A DNA stretch of 50,347 nt from Fulvivirga lutimaris (GTDB lineage: Bacteria > Bacteroidota > Bacteroidia > Cytophagales > Cyclobacteriaceae). The notes beneath the pieces were generated by a model. The model made no database searches, was not told the origin of the DNA, and saw only the letters and a program-made list of their open reading frames with translations. The stretch spans positions 1 through 50,347 of the forward strand of contig NZ_SMLV01000426.1 in assembly GCF_009711525.1 (NCBI RefSeq). The letters run 5' to 3'. The position numbers and the translations under genes were made by a program. This document shows, piece after piece, positions 7,494-15,511 of this stretch. Position 1 is the first letter of the stretch; the number at the start of each line of letters is the position of its first letter.

Positions 7494-9226
7494 TATTTCA
7501 ATTCTTTGTTCTTATAAACTACTTCTCCACCAACAATAGTCATGGCCACCTTAGTGTTTAAAATATCATTTTCTGGAATGGTCATTATGTCATCAGAAAA
7601 CACAGTAAAATCCGCCAGTTTACCTTTCTCTATTGATCCTTTTACATTTTCCTCGAAAGCACCATAAGCAGCATTCCAAGTGTATGATTTTAGAGCCTGC
7701 TCCCTTGTTAGCTTCTGCTCTGGCTCATAGCCTCCTTCAGGAGTACCGGCTAATGTCTTTCTTGAAACACTAGCATAAAATGATGCCAATGGATCTACGG
7801 GCTCAACAGGCACATCTGTACCATTCACCAATACTGCACCTGACTCAATCAGTGCCTGCCACATATAGGCACCTTCAACAATACGCTTCTCACCAAGACG
7901 ATCGATAGCCCAGGGTCTGTCTGAAGACATATGTACAGCCTGCATAGCAGGAATAACCTTAAGCTGACCAAAGCGTGGTATATCATCAGGGTGCAGGTGC
8001 TGCGCATGCTCTATTCTGTACCTAACATCACCTACATTTCCATTCTCATCGAATGCACTTTCATAGCGATCTAAAATTTCTTTGTTAGCTCTATCTCCAA
8101 TGGCATGTGCGCATACCTGGAAACCATGCTCAAGTCCATCTTTTGATGTTTGAGCAACAAACTCCATTGGTAGGGTTGGCATTCCAAAATGTCCGGGGCG
8201 ATCTGTATATTCCTCTAACAACCAGGCACCTCTTGAACCCAAAGCACCATCACAGTTCAGCTTGACTGATCTAATGGTTAACAGGTTATCAACTGTGTCA
8301 ATCTCAGGGCCTTTCTCATACCACTCTGCTAAAAGTTCTTTGTCAAAACCCGTAAGCATTACATATAACCTAACACCCAACTTACCTTCTTCTTTGTAAC
8401 TCTTGTAAAGATCTATTGTCTCTCTGCCTACTCCTGCATCATGAAAACTGGTTATTCCATTTCTCCAGCTCGCCTCAATAGCTAACTGCAGCGCTTGTCT
8501 GTCTCGCTCTTCAGTATTTTCAGGAATATTTTTCGTGATTAAAGTCATGGCTCTTTCATTAAATATCCCTGTTGGATTACCCAGCTCATCTCTAATAACC
8601 TCACCACCTTCCACTTCTTCTTCTGTCAGGTTTTCTTTAGACATCTGCAAAACTCCTGCTACTTCCATAGCTTTGGTGTTGGCCATACCGGCATGTCCAC
8701 TGGCATGTCTTAGGTATACAGGATTATCAGGTGAAACTGCACTTAGTTTATCATGAGTCTGAAAACCTTTGATCATTGTTTCATTACTATTATCCCATTT
8801 ACTTTGGTGCCATCCGCGACCGACAATCCACTCACCAGGTTTAGCATTGGCTACAGCCTCCTCCACTCTTTCTACCAACTCGTCATAGCTTTTAACATCC
8901 ATAAGGTCAAGGTTCAGCTCATTGTAACCAAGTCCCATAAAATGACCATGCCCTTCTATAAAACCAGGGGTTAGCGTCTTTCCTTCTAAGTCTATGATCT
9001 TAGTGTTTTCGCCCTTGTACTTCTCCATATCAGCAGTTGCTCCTACATCGAGAATTCTATCACCAAGCACGGCAATAGCCTCTGCTTTTACATTGTTCTG
9101 ATCAACAGTATAGATATTCCCATTCTTTAAAATGGTATCTGCAACGGGCAACTCTTTATCACTACATGAGAGTAGCACAATGGACACCATAAACAGATTC
9201 AAGAGGTTTTTTAGGTAGTGGTTCAT
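7493..9226 (-). CDS. YtcJ-like metal-dependent amidohydrolase lipoprotein
   Basis: This is a 577-residue amidohydrolase of the Amidohydro_3/YtcJ type. Metal and active-site motifs are visible: EGHGHF (His93, His95), the His-containing strands CAHAIGDRA and RIEHAQHL, and the late Asp in NGTDVPVEPVDPL. The N-terminus MNHYLKNLLNLFMVSIVLLSC is a lipoprotein signal with the lipidated Cys at 21, so the enzyme is probably anchored in the periplasm or outer membrane. Relatives hydrolyse exocyclic or N-acyl amide bonds, but the substrate here is unknown. Coupling to a D-amino-acid PLP enzyme suggests an N-acyl-amino-acid or amide substrate whose product is then processed in the cytoplasm (inference). 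It is the first gene of its two-gene operon, divergent from the gene at 9308. Confidence 0.88.
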   Translation of the reverse strand: MNHYLKNLLNLFMVSIVLLSCSDKELPVADTILKNGNIYTVDQNNVKAEAIAVLGDRILDVGATADMEKYKGENTKIIDLEGKTLTPGFIEGHGHFMGLGYNELNLDLMDVKSYDELVERVEEAVANAKPGEWIVGRGWHQSKWDNSNETMIKGFQTHDKLSAVSPDNPVYLRHASGHAGMANTKAMEVAGVLQMSKENLTEEEVEGGEVIRDELGNPTGIFNERAMTLITKNIPENTEERDRQALQLAIEASWRNGITSFHDAGVGRETIDLYKSYKEEGKLGVRLYVMLTGFDKELLAEWYEKGPEIDTVDNLLTIRSVKLNCDGALGSRGAWLLEEYTDRPGHFGMPTLPMEFVAQTSKDGLEHGFQVCAHAIGDRANKEILDRYESAFDENGNVGDVRYRIEHAQHLHPDDIPRFGQLKVIPAMQAVHMSSDRPWAIDRLGEKRIVEGAYMWQALIESGAVLVNGTDVPVEPVDPLASFYASVSRKTLAGTPEGGYEPEQKLTREQALKSYTWNAAYGAFEENVKGSIEKGKLADFTVFSDDIMTIPENDILNTKVAMTIVGGEVVYKNKELK

Positions 9227-9307
9227 ATTAAAGTTTTAATTTTCAGGTTGAATTCAATGTTTTGAATTTATCAAATAGCAGTCAATAAAAATATAAATAC
9301 TTCCATA

Positions 9308-10003
9308 ATGCTCAAGAAAGCTTTACAAACGGTAGCGGTAATTGTTATTTTATTTTCCAGTCAAAGTGCTTTTTCTCAGGGTGTAGGTGTCTCCTTTTCA
9401 TACTTTCTCCCTAAAAATGGATATTTCTCTACACCCATAAGTCCATTTTCCTTGCGCGGTTTAGGTGTTAATATTGGTGACTACATGGCTTTAAACAGCG
9501 GCTTCTCTCTTTACAGAATGTCTGGGATGAATGTGATTGATATGGGAGAATTAGAAACTAAAGACCCCATTGCAGGACCCAACTTCACGCTACTTGTGCC
9601 ACTTGAGCTTGTATTGCAGGTTGCCTTTCAAAATCAGGAATTTAAATTAAAGGGCGGTGGCTTTGCCTTTAAATCATTTGATGATAAAATAAACTATGGA
9701 AATCTGGATAAAGCCATAAGAAAATATGAAGGCTGGGCAGTGGCCAACTCAAATATTGATTTTGATGCAGGAATTGGGCTAGGTTATTTCTTTGGTGCAG
9801 AATATATTATTTACGTCACTCAGCAATGGGGCCTTTCTCTTGAAGCCAACTACTTTATTGGAGATGCAGATTTCCCAATGACCGGCAGCTATACGGGAGG
9901 GAATTCTGTTGGGTTTCTAGAAACAAAGCCCATAGACTATAAAGACGCCAAGATGGATTTTACGGGACTAGAAATCTCAATTGGAGTTATTATTACGCAG
10001 TAA
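9308..10003 (+). CDS. Predicted exported beta-barrel protein, unknown function
   Basis: This 231-residue protein has a signal peptide (MLKKALQTVAVIVILFSSQSAFSQ). The mature region has alternating short strands rich in Gly, aromatic and polar residues and ends in a strand-like segment (FTGLEISIGVIITQ), typical of small outer-membrane beta-barrels of Bacteroidota. Segments such as IGLGYFFGAEYIIYVTQQWGLSLEANYFIG look like paired amphipathic strands. I do not recognise a named family. It stands alone, divergent from the amidohydrolase and convergent with the ABC operon, with a long hairpin after it. Start choice: the ATG begins a good signal peptide. Confidence 0.65.
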   Translation: MLKKALQTVAVIVILFSSQSAFSQGVGVSFSYFLPKNGYFSTPISPFSLRGLGVNIGDYMALNSGFSLYRMSGMNVIDMGELETKDPIAGPNFTLLVPLELVLQVAFQNQEFKLKGGGFAFKSFDDKINYGNLDKAIRKYEGWAVANSNIDFDAGIGLGYFFGAEYIIYVTQQWGLSLEANYFIGDADFPMTGSYTGGNSVGFLETKPIDYKDAKMDFTGLEISIGVIITQ

Positions 10004-10012
10004 AAAGGTTTA

Positions 10013-10053
10013 AGACATAAGATTTAAGTACACTATTCTCATATCTTATGTCT
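10013..10053. terminator. 11-bp inverted repeat between convergent genes
   Basis: Perfect arms AGACATAAGAT and ATCTTATGTCT are separated by 19 nt. The repeat fills most of the 67-base gap between the barrel protein and the ABC permease stops. There is no long T-run, so it may be a weak bidirectional terminator or a small interspersed repeat element. Confidence 0.45.
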
Positions 10054-10070
10054 CGTTTCTAACATCTCAC

Positions 10071-10871
10071 TTAAAGATCGCTGTTCTTTAATTTATAATG
10101 TATTGCAGCAACAAACAGCACAATGTATAAAATCACAACGGCTACAGCATCAAATGCCACATAGTCTTGTATCTCCTGAAACCAATAGCGTGGAAATGGC
10201 ACCTCAATCAATGCACTGAAAGCCTGCATTGGGAGGTAGTCCCCTATAAAATCAATACTATCTGGCAACAGGCCAATTATTGTTCCTTCAATTGGTCGGT
10301 ATAACAGCAACATGAAAACAGTTAAGGCTGACCTCTTAAAAAGTACCGTTAGGAAAAAGGCAAATATCAAATAAGCCAGCAGGTCAAGGAAATAAGCAAA
10401 CACAAACTCAGAACCTGTAAAAACATCTCCAAAATCTAAGTCCGGGGTATATATCAACCCAGTAACAAGACAAGTAAAGAATACTAAAACCGTAGACCCT
10501 ATTGATAAAAGTAAAATAGTGGCCAATTTCGATTTAAGAAAATCTACTCTGCTAAAACCGTCAATGATATTTTGTCTTACTGTCTTATAGGAAAACTCAT
10601 TAGAAACTGAGATTATAATTACAATTGCCAGAAATATCTTTAGAAAGGTGTACACATATGTTACGTTCTGCCAGATATCCGTAAAGTGCAGTACAGGTAT
10701 TTTCATTGGGTCAAACCCATCAAATTCCGCACCCTTCACTTTTAACCATTTAAGGAATTCAATAACAGTTATCGGAATACTTACTATCAATACTGCATAC
10801 AGAATATTAAGCACATTGAATGCCCTGTAATTAGTAAGCTTTATGAGGTCTATTTTTAATAATCTAAGCAT
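10071..10871 (-). CDS. ABC-2 type transporter permease
   Basis: This is a 266-residue integral membrane protein with six predicted helices (about residues 18-38, 70-95, 110-135, 150-170, 175-200, 240-260), the normal size of a Bacteroidota ABC-2 permease half. The start overlaps the end of the upstream ATPase gene by 8 bases, so the two are co-translated and form one exporter. The substrate is not evident. Relatives of this ATPase/permease pair act in bacitracin/lantibiotic-type resistance, gliding-associated export or lipid export. No dedicated substrate gene is adjacent. Confidence 0.85.
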   Translation of the reverse strand: MLRLLKIDLIKLTNYRAFNVLNILYAVLIVSIPITVIEFLKWLKVKGAEFDGFDPMKIPVLHFTDIWQNVTYVYTFLKIFLAIVIIISVSNEFSYKTVRQNIIDGFSRVDFLKSKLATILLLSIGSTVLVFFTCLVTGLIYTPDLDFGDVFTGSEFVFAYFLDLLAYLIFAFFLTVLFKRSALTVFMLLLYRPIEGTIIGLLPDSIDFIGDYLPMQAFSALIEVPFPRYWFQEIQDYVAFDAVAVVILYIVLFVAAIHYKLKNSDL

Positions 10872-11763
10872 TGTCTGATACGGCTAAAAGTTCAAGGAAT
10901 TGTTTTTCAAGGCTCTTGCGCTGAGTCACCAAATGCGACACACTGATACCCTTACTAAATAAGAAAGCATTAAGGTCTGAGGCAGTAACTCCATCTTCAA
11001 GATTTACAATATACCTGTTACCTTCCTTCTCAACTTTAAGTGTCTTATCATAACCAGACAGCACCTCCTTAATATTTTCATCATCTGCCATTAGCTCTAC
11101 AGAAGATGCACCTTTACTCACCTCATCTACACTACCAACATGTATGAGATTGCCTTTTTTAAGCACACAGAAATGAGTACAAACCTTTTGCACCTCATCT
11201 AGCAAATGGCTTGCAAGTATTATCGTTTTACCTTCATTAGCTATTTGCTTGATCAGTTCACGTATCTCAGCAATACCCTGAGGGTCTAGACCATTTGTAG
11301 GTTCATCAAGTATCATTACCTCTGGGTCGCATAGCAATGCCGAAGCAATGGAAAGCCTTTGCTTCATCCCCAAAGAATAGGTTCTAAACTTATCATCTTT
11401 TCTATCCAACAGCTCCACCTTTTTTAAAGCAGGCTCTATATTGGACTTTGGTGCGCCTTTAATCTCGGCAACAATTTCAAGGTTTTTGGCCGCTGACAGG
11501 TATGGATAAAAAATAGGCGTCTCTAAAATCGCACCTATCTTCTTACGCATCTCTTTGCTTGCGGGCTCACCAAACCAGGAGAATTCTCCACTGGTTTTAT
11601 TTATGACATCCAACAGAATACCTAGTGTGGTGGTTTTACCACTCCCGTTGGGGCCTAATATGCCAAACACCTGGCCTTTACTAACCTCTAAAGAAAGGTT
11701 ATTGACTGCTGTAAGACGGCCATACCTCTTGGTTAGGTTTTTAATTGATAATACTGATTCCAA
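10864..11763 (-). CDS. ABC transporter ATP-binding protein
   Basis: This is a 299-residue ATPase. Walker A is GPNGSGKTT (37-45), the signature is SLGMKQR (130-136), Walker B is ILDEP (151-155) with the following D-loop GLD, and the switch His is 186 in ASHLLDE. A roughly 80-residue C-terminal extension after residue 215 matches the accessory region seen in BcrA/CcmA-like exporters. The start is a TTG: the frame has a stop five codons upstream and no ATG before the first strand, so TTG at 11763 is the only reasonable initiator. It is the first gene of the two-gene operon with the ABC-2 permease at 10071. Energises export across the inner membrane. Confidence 0.92.
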   Translation of the reverse strand: MESVLSIKNLTKRYGRLTAVNNLSLEVSKGQVFGILGPNGSGKTTTLGILLDVINKTSGEFSWFGEPASKEMRKKIGAILETPIFYPYLSAAKNLEIVAEIKGAPKSNIEPALKKVELLDRKDDKFRTYSLGMKQRLSIASALLCDPEVMILDEPTNGLDPQGIAEIRELIKQIANEGKTIILASHLLDEVQKVCTHFCVLKKGNLIHVGSVDEVSKGASSVELMADDENIKEVLSGYDKTLKVEKEGNRYIVNLEDGVTASDLNAFLFSKGISVSHLVTQRKSLEKQFLELLAVSDNA

Positions 11764-11877
11764 ATTGACTTCTGATTAATTTCTTAATAATACGATAATT
11801 CTATGACTATGACTTTCAATCAAAACTTAAAGGGTTGATTTTATGATGATTGGTACTTAGTTCACCTGAATGAATAG

Positions 11878-11895
11878 CTTATCATTGTTGATAAG
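11878..11895. promoter_or_regulatory. Perfect inverted repeat CTTATCA-N4-TGATAAG upstream of the ABC operon
   Basis: Seven-bp perfect arms with a TTGT spacer lie 115 nt upstream of the ABC ATPase start, in a 227-base gap between two minus-strand operons. It could be an operator for the ABC operon or part of the 3' end of the DUF4252 operon. No other element in the gap is clear apart from the weak hairpin at 11933. Confidence 0.35.
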
Positions 11896-11932
11896 TGTTA
11901 ATGACACCAACAAAATAGTATTTGAATTTATA

Positions 11933-11950
11933 AAGACTGTTTTGAGTCTT
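11933..11950 (-). terminator. Weak hairpin after the sigma/DUF4252 operon
   Basis: The arms AAGACT / AGTCTT with a 6-nt loop are followed on the minus strand by TTTATAAATT. It lies 40 nt after the last DUF4252 stop. The stem is short, so this is a tentative call. Confidence 0.3.
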
Positions 11951-11990
11951 GAGCTAATAGAATGATAAAAGGCAGATTACCTTCTTTTCT

Positions 11991-12461
11991 TTACTCATTA
12001 AGAGCCTTTACTTTTGAAATAATACTCCCAATTTTATTTAGAGGAATAGAGCCTTTGATATCTAAAACTGATACGCTCTCATCATCCTGCATGAGCATAA
12101 CGATTCCTGTTGTCACACCATCATCTTCTTGAATGTAGGCATTTACATTCATACCCTCGTGGCGCATAGTCATAAGGTCTTCGAAATCTTCATCTTTATA
12201 GTCATCTACCAGGTCATTGTAGTCATCTTTATCGAAATCATCTGCCTTCTTATCTACTCTCACAAACTTCATTTTCTCAATTTGCTTTATCATTTCGGCA
12301 AATTCAGGATCATCAGTTTGGTTGAGCATTTTTAAAGTGTTGCTGTAGAAAAACAACACAAATGCATCTTCGTGGTCTTTGTGAAATGACTGTGTAGTTT
12401 TGCTTTGAGCCACTCCCAACAAGGGTGACATGACTATTAAAAAAACAATGATTCTTTTCAT
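11991..12461 (-). CDS. DUF4252 family exported protein (third copy)
   Basis: This 156-residue protein begins with signal peptide MKRIIVFLIVMSPLLGVAQ. The body follows the DUF4252 pattern shared by the two upstream genes: a short helix with Phe and Lys, an acidic middle (DDFDKDDYNDLVDDYKDEDFEDLMTM in outline), a strand carrying a Val-Met-Leu-Met core, and a final Ile-rich strand plus helix (IPLNKIGSIISKV). It is the most diverged and acidic of the three copies. It is the last gene of the sigma/anti-sigma operon, separated by 94 bases with a hairpin from the previous copy. The function of DUF4252 is unknown, but members typically occur downstream of ECF sigma genes in Bacteroidota, so an envelope-stress role is inferred. 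Confidence 0.75.
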   Translation of the reverse strand: MKRIIVFLIVMSPLLGVAQSKTTQSFHKDHEDAFVLFFYSNTLKMLNQTDDPEFAEMIKQIEKMKFVRVDKKADDFDKDDYNDLVDDYKDEDFEDLMTMRHEGMNVNAYIQEDDGVTTGIVMLMQDDESVSVLDIKGSIPLNKIGSIISKVKALNE

Positions 12462-12488
12462 GATAAAAAATTAAAGCCCTAAAGATAA

Positions 12489-12512
12489 TGCCCGCCATTA
12501 AAATGGCAGGCA
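12489..12512. promoter_or_regulatory. Hairpin in the gap between DUF4252 copies two and three
   Basis: The arms TGCC-C-GCCATT and AATGGC-A-GGCA pair over 10 of 11 positions with a 2-nt centre. The hairpin sits between the stop at 12556 and the start at 12461. There is no strong T-run on either side, so it is more likely an RNA processing or attenuation element that lowers expression of the last gene than a full terminator. Confidence 0.4.
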
Positions 12513-12555
12513 GAAAAATTCTGATTAATATTAAATGCTATGACAAATTAATGAA

Positions 12556-13062
12556 TTAATGCCAGTCATCATGGTTTTTAGCCATATAAGCCAAGTCTTT
12601 CATTTCAATAATTCCATCAATATTGATTAAGGTGAAATCATCATTATCACTATTGATTAACATTAACATGTTATTGATCTTGTCACCTCCAGTTTTAGCC
12701 ATAAAGTAAACTCTGTCGCGGCCTTCACGCACTGTCATAAGCTCTTCATATTTCTCTGACTTCAACTTGTTCTTCAAATCATCGATATCCGCAACTTCAA
12801 GTCCTGATCTGTACATTGGTATCGACAATATGTTCATTGATTTGATACCTGAGGCTAATCTACCTATTACCTCAGCATCTTCATCATCATCAGCAAACTG
12901 AGCTATGTTGGCAACTAATTCAAAAATTCCTCCATTCAATGACACTACCTTAGCATCTCTATCATTTTTGAACTTGTTGCTAAAATCTTCCACTGCCTTG
13001 CTTTGACCAAATGAGAACGTTGCAATTGCAGAGAATAAAATGATTGACATTAACTTTTTCAT
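12556..13062 (-). CDS. DUF4252 family exported protein (second copy)
   Basis: This 168-residue protein has signal peptide MKKLMSIILFSAIATFSFGQ. The DUF4252 core is clear: an N-terminal amphipathic helix (VEDFSNKFKND), a strand (AKVVSLNGGIFELVANIAQ), an acidic patch DDDEDAE, the strand IKSMNILSIP, the family-typical EELMTVREG segment, then IDGIIEMKDLAYMAK at the end. All three paralogues share the E-L-M-(T/S)-(V/M)-R pattern. It lies 44 bases downstream of the first copy. The likely location is the periplasm. The function is unknown; context ties it to the ECF sigma factor encoded at the head of the operon. Confidence 0.8.
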   Translation of the reverse strand: MKKLMSIILFSAIATFSFGQSKAVEDFSNKFKNDRDAKVVSLNGGIFELVANIAQFADDDEDAEVIGRLASGIKSMNILSIPMYRSGLEVADIDDLKNKLKSEKYEELMTVREGRDRVYFMAKTGGDKINNMLMLINSDNDDFTLINIDGIIEMKDLAYMAKNHDDWH

Positions 13063-13106
13063 AATCCTATCTATTTTGAGTTGTAAATTGTTGTTTAAAA
13101 GTTGTT

Positions 13107-13625
13107 CTAGTTGTTTTTATCAAGCTTGTTGAGATTGTCCAAGCCATCTATATCCATAGCTTTAGATATTTTAGCTACCTGCTTAAGGTCTATTTCTCCA
13201 AAAATGGTCAGAATAAAGAATTGAGAATCACCGCCCATCAGCATCACCAATTCGCCAATCTTTCCATCCTTTTCCTTAATCATAAACTTCATGTCCTTGT
13301 CTTCATCACGTACAGACATCAATTCTTCAAACTCGGCTTTTGGCAGCTTAGACAAGGCCTCCTTGTAAAGTGACTTACCATTGCTGATATCTTCTTTGGC
13401 TAATATTTTAAGTCCCTTCAATTTCCCAATAGCATCCATTATTTCTTTATCTTCCTGCGACTCCATTTCTAGGTCAGTAAAAAGACCGAACATGCGGCTG
13501 GTGATAGTCACATTAGTAAATGACTGATCATCGGCATATTTTTCAAAAAATCTGGAAATAGCATCTTGTGCATTTAGCTGTACAGCACTGGCCATCATCG
13601 CTATTATTACTACTAACTTTTTCAT
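13107..13625 (-). CDS. DUF4252 family exported protein (first copy)
   Basis: This 172-residue protein has signal peptide MKKLVVIIAMMASAVQLNAQ, followed by the canonical DUF4252 start (ISRFFEKYADDQSFTNVTIT) and SRMFGLFTDLE. The central strand LKGLKILAKED, the family segment EFEELMSVRDEDK, and the terminal strand/helix FGEIDLKQVAKISKAM are in the same order as in the other two copies. It is encoded 24 bases after the anti-sigma gene. It is the best match to the family among the three. Possible roles include a stress-induced periplasmic chaperone or anti-sigma ligand (inference only). Confidence 0.85.
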   Translation of the reverse strand: MKKLVVIIAMMASAVQLNAQDAISRFFEKYADDQSFTNVTITSRMFGLFTDLEMESQEDKEIMDAIGKLKGLKILAKEDISNGKSLYKEALSKLPKAEFEELMSVRDEDKDMKFMIKEKDGKIGELVMLMGGDSQFFILTIFGEIDLKQVAKISKAMDIDGLDNLNKLDKNN

Positions 13626-13649
13626 GTCTATATATTTAATTTCTTAATT

Positions 13650-14171
13650 CTATAATTGATTATCTGCTTTCACCTTCTCCTGAGCTTCATTGAAAGTGGA
13701 AAGCTTTCTCACTTCTTTTCTTCCTTTGTTAAAGTTTTTGGAGATCATTTGTAAAGCCTTTTTGGTTTCTTCAAAGGCCTTTTCCGGATCTTCAAATGTA
13801 TCTGAAACGTAAGGCTTCATCTCCTCTTTGCTTAACTCCTCTTTGATAAAATATCCTGCAGTGATAAGTATTAATCCTACTGCCGCCACTTTGGCTATAT
13901 TTCCAAACAGAGCAATTATATTTCCTTTCTTCTCAACTTTTGGCTGTACATTTTCTATTTCAGCCATTATCCGCTGATCAAAAAAACTATCAAGCCCTCC
14001 TATCTTTTGCTCTCTTTCATAGTGTCTGAAAAGAGGGGCTACCTCAGCATATTTCTTATCATATTCTGTCTTATTGAAATATGCTTTCAGTTCTTTCTCT
14101 TCCTCTAATGAAGTTTCGCACTCCCAGTACTTCTCTAACAAGTCGTCTATTCTATTGGAGTCCATAAGCAT
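13650..14171 (-). CDS. Single-pass anti-sigma factor candidate
   Basis: This 173-residue protein has a cytoplasmic N-terminal domain (about 1-85) containing the pattern IDDLLEKYWECETSLEEEKELKAYF, which many Bacteroidota anti-sigma factors share. One membrane helix follows (about 90-108, AKVAAVGLILITAGYFI), then a charged extracytoplasmic tail rich in Lys/Glu. It overlaps the end of the sigma gene by 20 bases, so the pair is co-translated as expected for a sigma/anti-sigma couple. No HCC zinc motif is present (single Cys18), so it is not a ZAS-type anti-sigma. A second Met lies two codons in. It probably sequesters the ECF factor at the inner membrane. Confidence 0.75.
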   Translation of the reverse strand: MLMDSNRIDDLLEKYWECETSLEEEKELKAYFNKTEYDKKYAEVAPLFRHYEREQKIGGLDSFFDQRIMAEIENVQPKVEKKGNIIALFGNIAKVAAVGLILITAGYFIKEELSKEEMKPYVSDTFEDPEKAFEETKKALQMISKNFNKGRKEVRKLSTFNEAQEKVKADNQL

Positions 14172-14676
14172 TCATGTTTAATAAATTTTCTTTTACTGCC
14201 TGTCTCGCTCTAAACAAGTTCACTTTCACTTGATTCATATCAATCTCGAGAATGTCACCAATCTCTTTGTAACTGTACCCTTCAACATCTCGCAGCTGTA
14301 TTATCTGCTTTTGCTTTTCGGGTAATGAAGCTATGAACCTGCCTATATTCTTCATGGTATCATCCATTTCTGTAGAGCGGTAGGGTGTTAAACCATCGCC
14401 CTGACTAACATCAAAACCTTCCTGAATATGGTCTGTCATTTTACGAGTCTTAGACTTTATCTTGTCCAATGAAAGGTTTCTGGTTATGCGCATGCACCAT
14501 GCCTCCATATTTTCCAGCTGGTCCATTTCTTCGCGCTTATTCCAAACTTTAATAAACACCTCTTGCACCACATCTTGAGCTTCATCCTGATCGCCAAGCA
14601 TCTTAAATGCGAAACGATAAAGTTTATCTTTAGTGGGCAGTACTCGGGTTTTAAAAGCTTCCAAACTCATATTCAT
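14152..14676 (-). CDS. ECF RNA polymerase sigma factor
   Basis: This sigma-70 family ECF factor is about 174 residues. Region 2 is seen in YRFAFKMLGDQDEAQDVVQE with the following KVWNKRE and W-C-M-R-I-T-R-N-L segment. Region 4 is in LPEKQKQIIQLRDVEGYSYK and EIGDILEIDMNQVKVNLFRAR. I place the start at the ATG at 14676 (MNMSLEAFK). The frame extends to a TTG at 14691, but a GTAAC-N16-CGTC promoter spans 14683-14707, so transcription cannot include that TTG. The mRNA would begin at or just before 14676, so the gene is leaderless or uses the ATG at 14670. It heads the operon with the anti-sigma and three DUF4252 genes and probably activates its own transcription. Confidence 0.92.
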   Translation of the reverse strand: MNMSLEAFKTRVLPTKDKLYRFAFKMLGDQDEAQDVVQEVFIKVWNKREEMDQLENMEAWCMRITRNLSLDKIKSKTRKMTDHIQEGFDVSQGDGLTPYRSTEMDDTMKNIGRFIASLPEKQKQIIQLRDVEGYSYKEIGDILEIDMNQVKVNLFRARQAVKENLLNMNAYGLQ

Positions 14677-14682
14677 AGGCAA

Positions 14683-14707
14683 GACGACCAAGTGTGTGGG
14701 ATGTTAC
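14683..14707 (-). promoter_or_regulatory. ECF-type autoregulatory promoter GTAAC-N16-CGTC
   Basis: On the minus strand TGTAACA (core GTAAC at 14707-14703) is followed after exactly 16 nt by CGTCTT (CGTC at 14686-14683). This is a common ECF promoter architecture, and it lies directly in front of the ECF sigma gene, which suggests autoregulation. The expected start point falls around 14673-14676, on top of the start codon. Confidence 0.65.
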
Positions 14708-14756
14708 AAGGTAATGAAAAAAAAAATTAACATTCTTCGAGATAGTGAATTAAAAC

Positions 14757-15392
14757 TCAAACAGCCAGCACTTTACCTTCCACAATTGGAAAAACTTTAT
14801 CAGACTTTTTAATAGATAATTTGTGAAGACCAGTGAACTCACCGAAGGCAGGCAACAGCCCTTGTTTATCACCAAAGTGAAAGCAAGGTAGTCTTATTCC
14901 TTGTCTGGCTTTGCCTCTTAGTACTACACCAGGGTGAATATGACCGGCAAGATTATAGCCATCGAAAGTCTCCATAGGCTCATGAGAAATAATAAATGGT
15001 CCAATTGTCAGCGGGTCTTTATAAATATTAATACCATATTTTGTGTATTGATGTTCACTCATGATATCATGATTACCAATTACCAAGTCAAATGTTATTT
15101 CCGGAAACGAGTTTATGAATGTGCCAAAATCCTCCCATGAAGGATTATAATGACTGTGAAACAAATCGCCCATAAACAATACCCTTTCTATCCGTTCTTC
15201 TTGAAGCAGTGATATTAGGCGTTCTATGTTTTGGTCATTAGATTTTGAAGGAACAGCTATACCAGATCTTCTAAAATGATTTGCTTTGCCAAGATGAAGG
15301 TCGGCAATTAATAGCAATTGGTGCTTTTCCCAAATAATGCCCTTTTCTCCGAGCAAAGTCAGCTTTTCTTTTTTAAGTTCAATTTCAAGCAT
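14757..15392 (-). CDS. pdeM: Ligase-associated DNA damage response endonuclease PdeM
   Basis: This 211-residue calcineurin-like metallophosphoesterase has all metal-site motifs in order: DLHLGK (Asp31, His33), GDLFHS (Asp76), GNHD (Asn107, His108), SHEP (His137) and GHIHPG (His151, His153). The length and the HFRRSGIAVP segment match the PdeM family. In many bacteria PdeM is encoded with an ATP-dependent DNA ligase, an Lhr-like helicase and an exonuclease as a DNA-repair set. None of these partners is beside it here. It is divergent from the VF530 gene and sits alone after the sigma operon. The ATG start gives the conserved N-terminal strand. Cytoplasmic. Confidence 0.88.
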   Translation of the reverse strand: MLEIELKKEKLTLLGEKGIIWEKHQLLLIADLHLGKANHFRRSGIAVPSKSNDQNIERLISLLQEERIERVLFMGDLFHSHYNPSWEDFGTFINSFPEITFDLVIGNHDIMSEHQYTKYGINIYKDPLTIGPFIISHEPMETFDGYNLAGHIHPGVVLRGKARQGIRLPCFHFGDKQGLLPAFGEFTGLHKLSIKKSDKVFPIVEGKVLAV

Positions 15393-15511
15393 AGTACTAA
15401 TTAAGAGTGTCTTGCGTCAATTTAATTTAAACTCAAAAGTCTTTTAGATTAATTATATGTTATCAATATTGTTCATAAATCTATTTAATTTAAAGCTTAA
15501 CAAGCTTAAAA

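Noticed and set aside
14677-14691. TTG-initiated longer form of the first ECF sigma factor
   Set aside because: The codons overlap the -10 element of the promoter, so they would not be transcribed.
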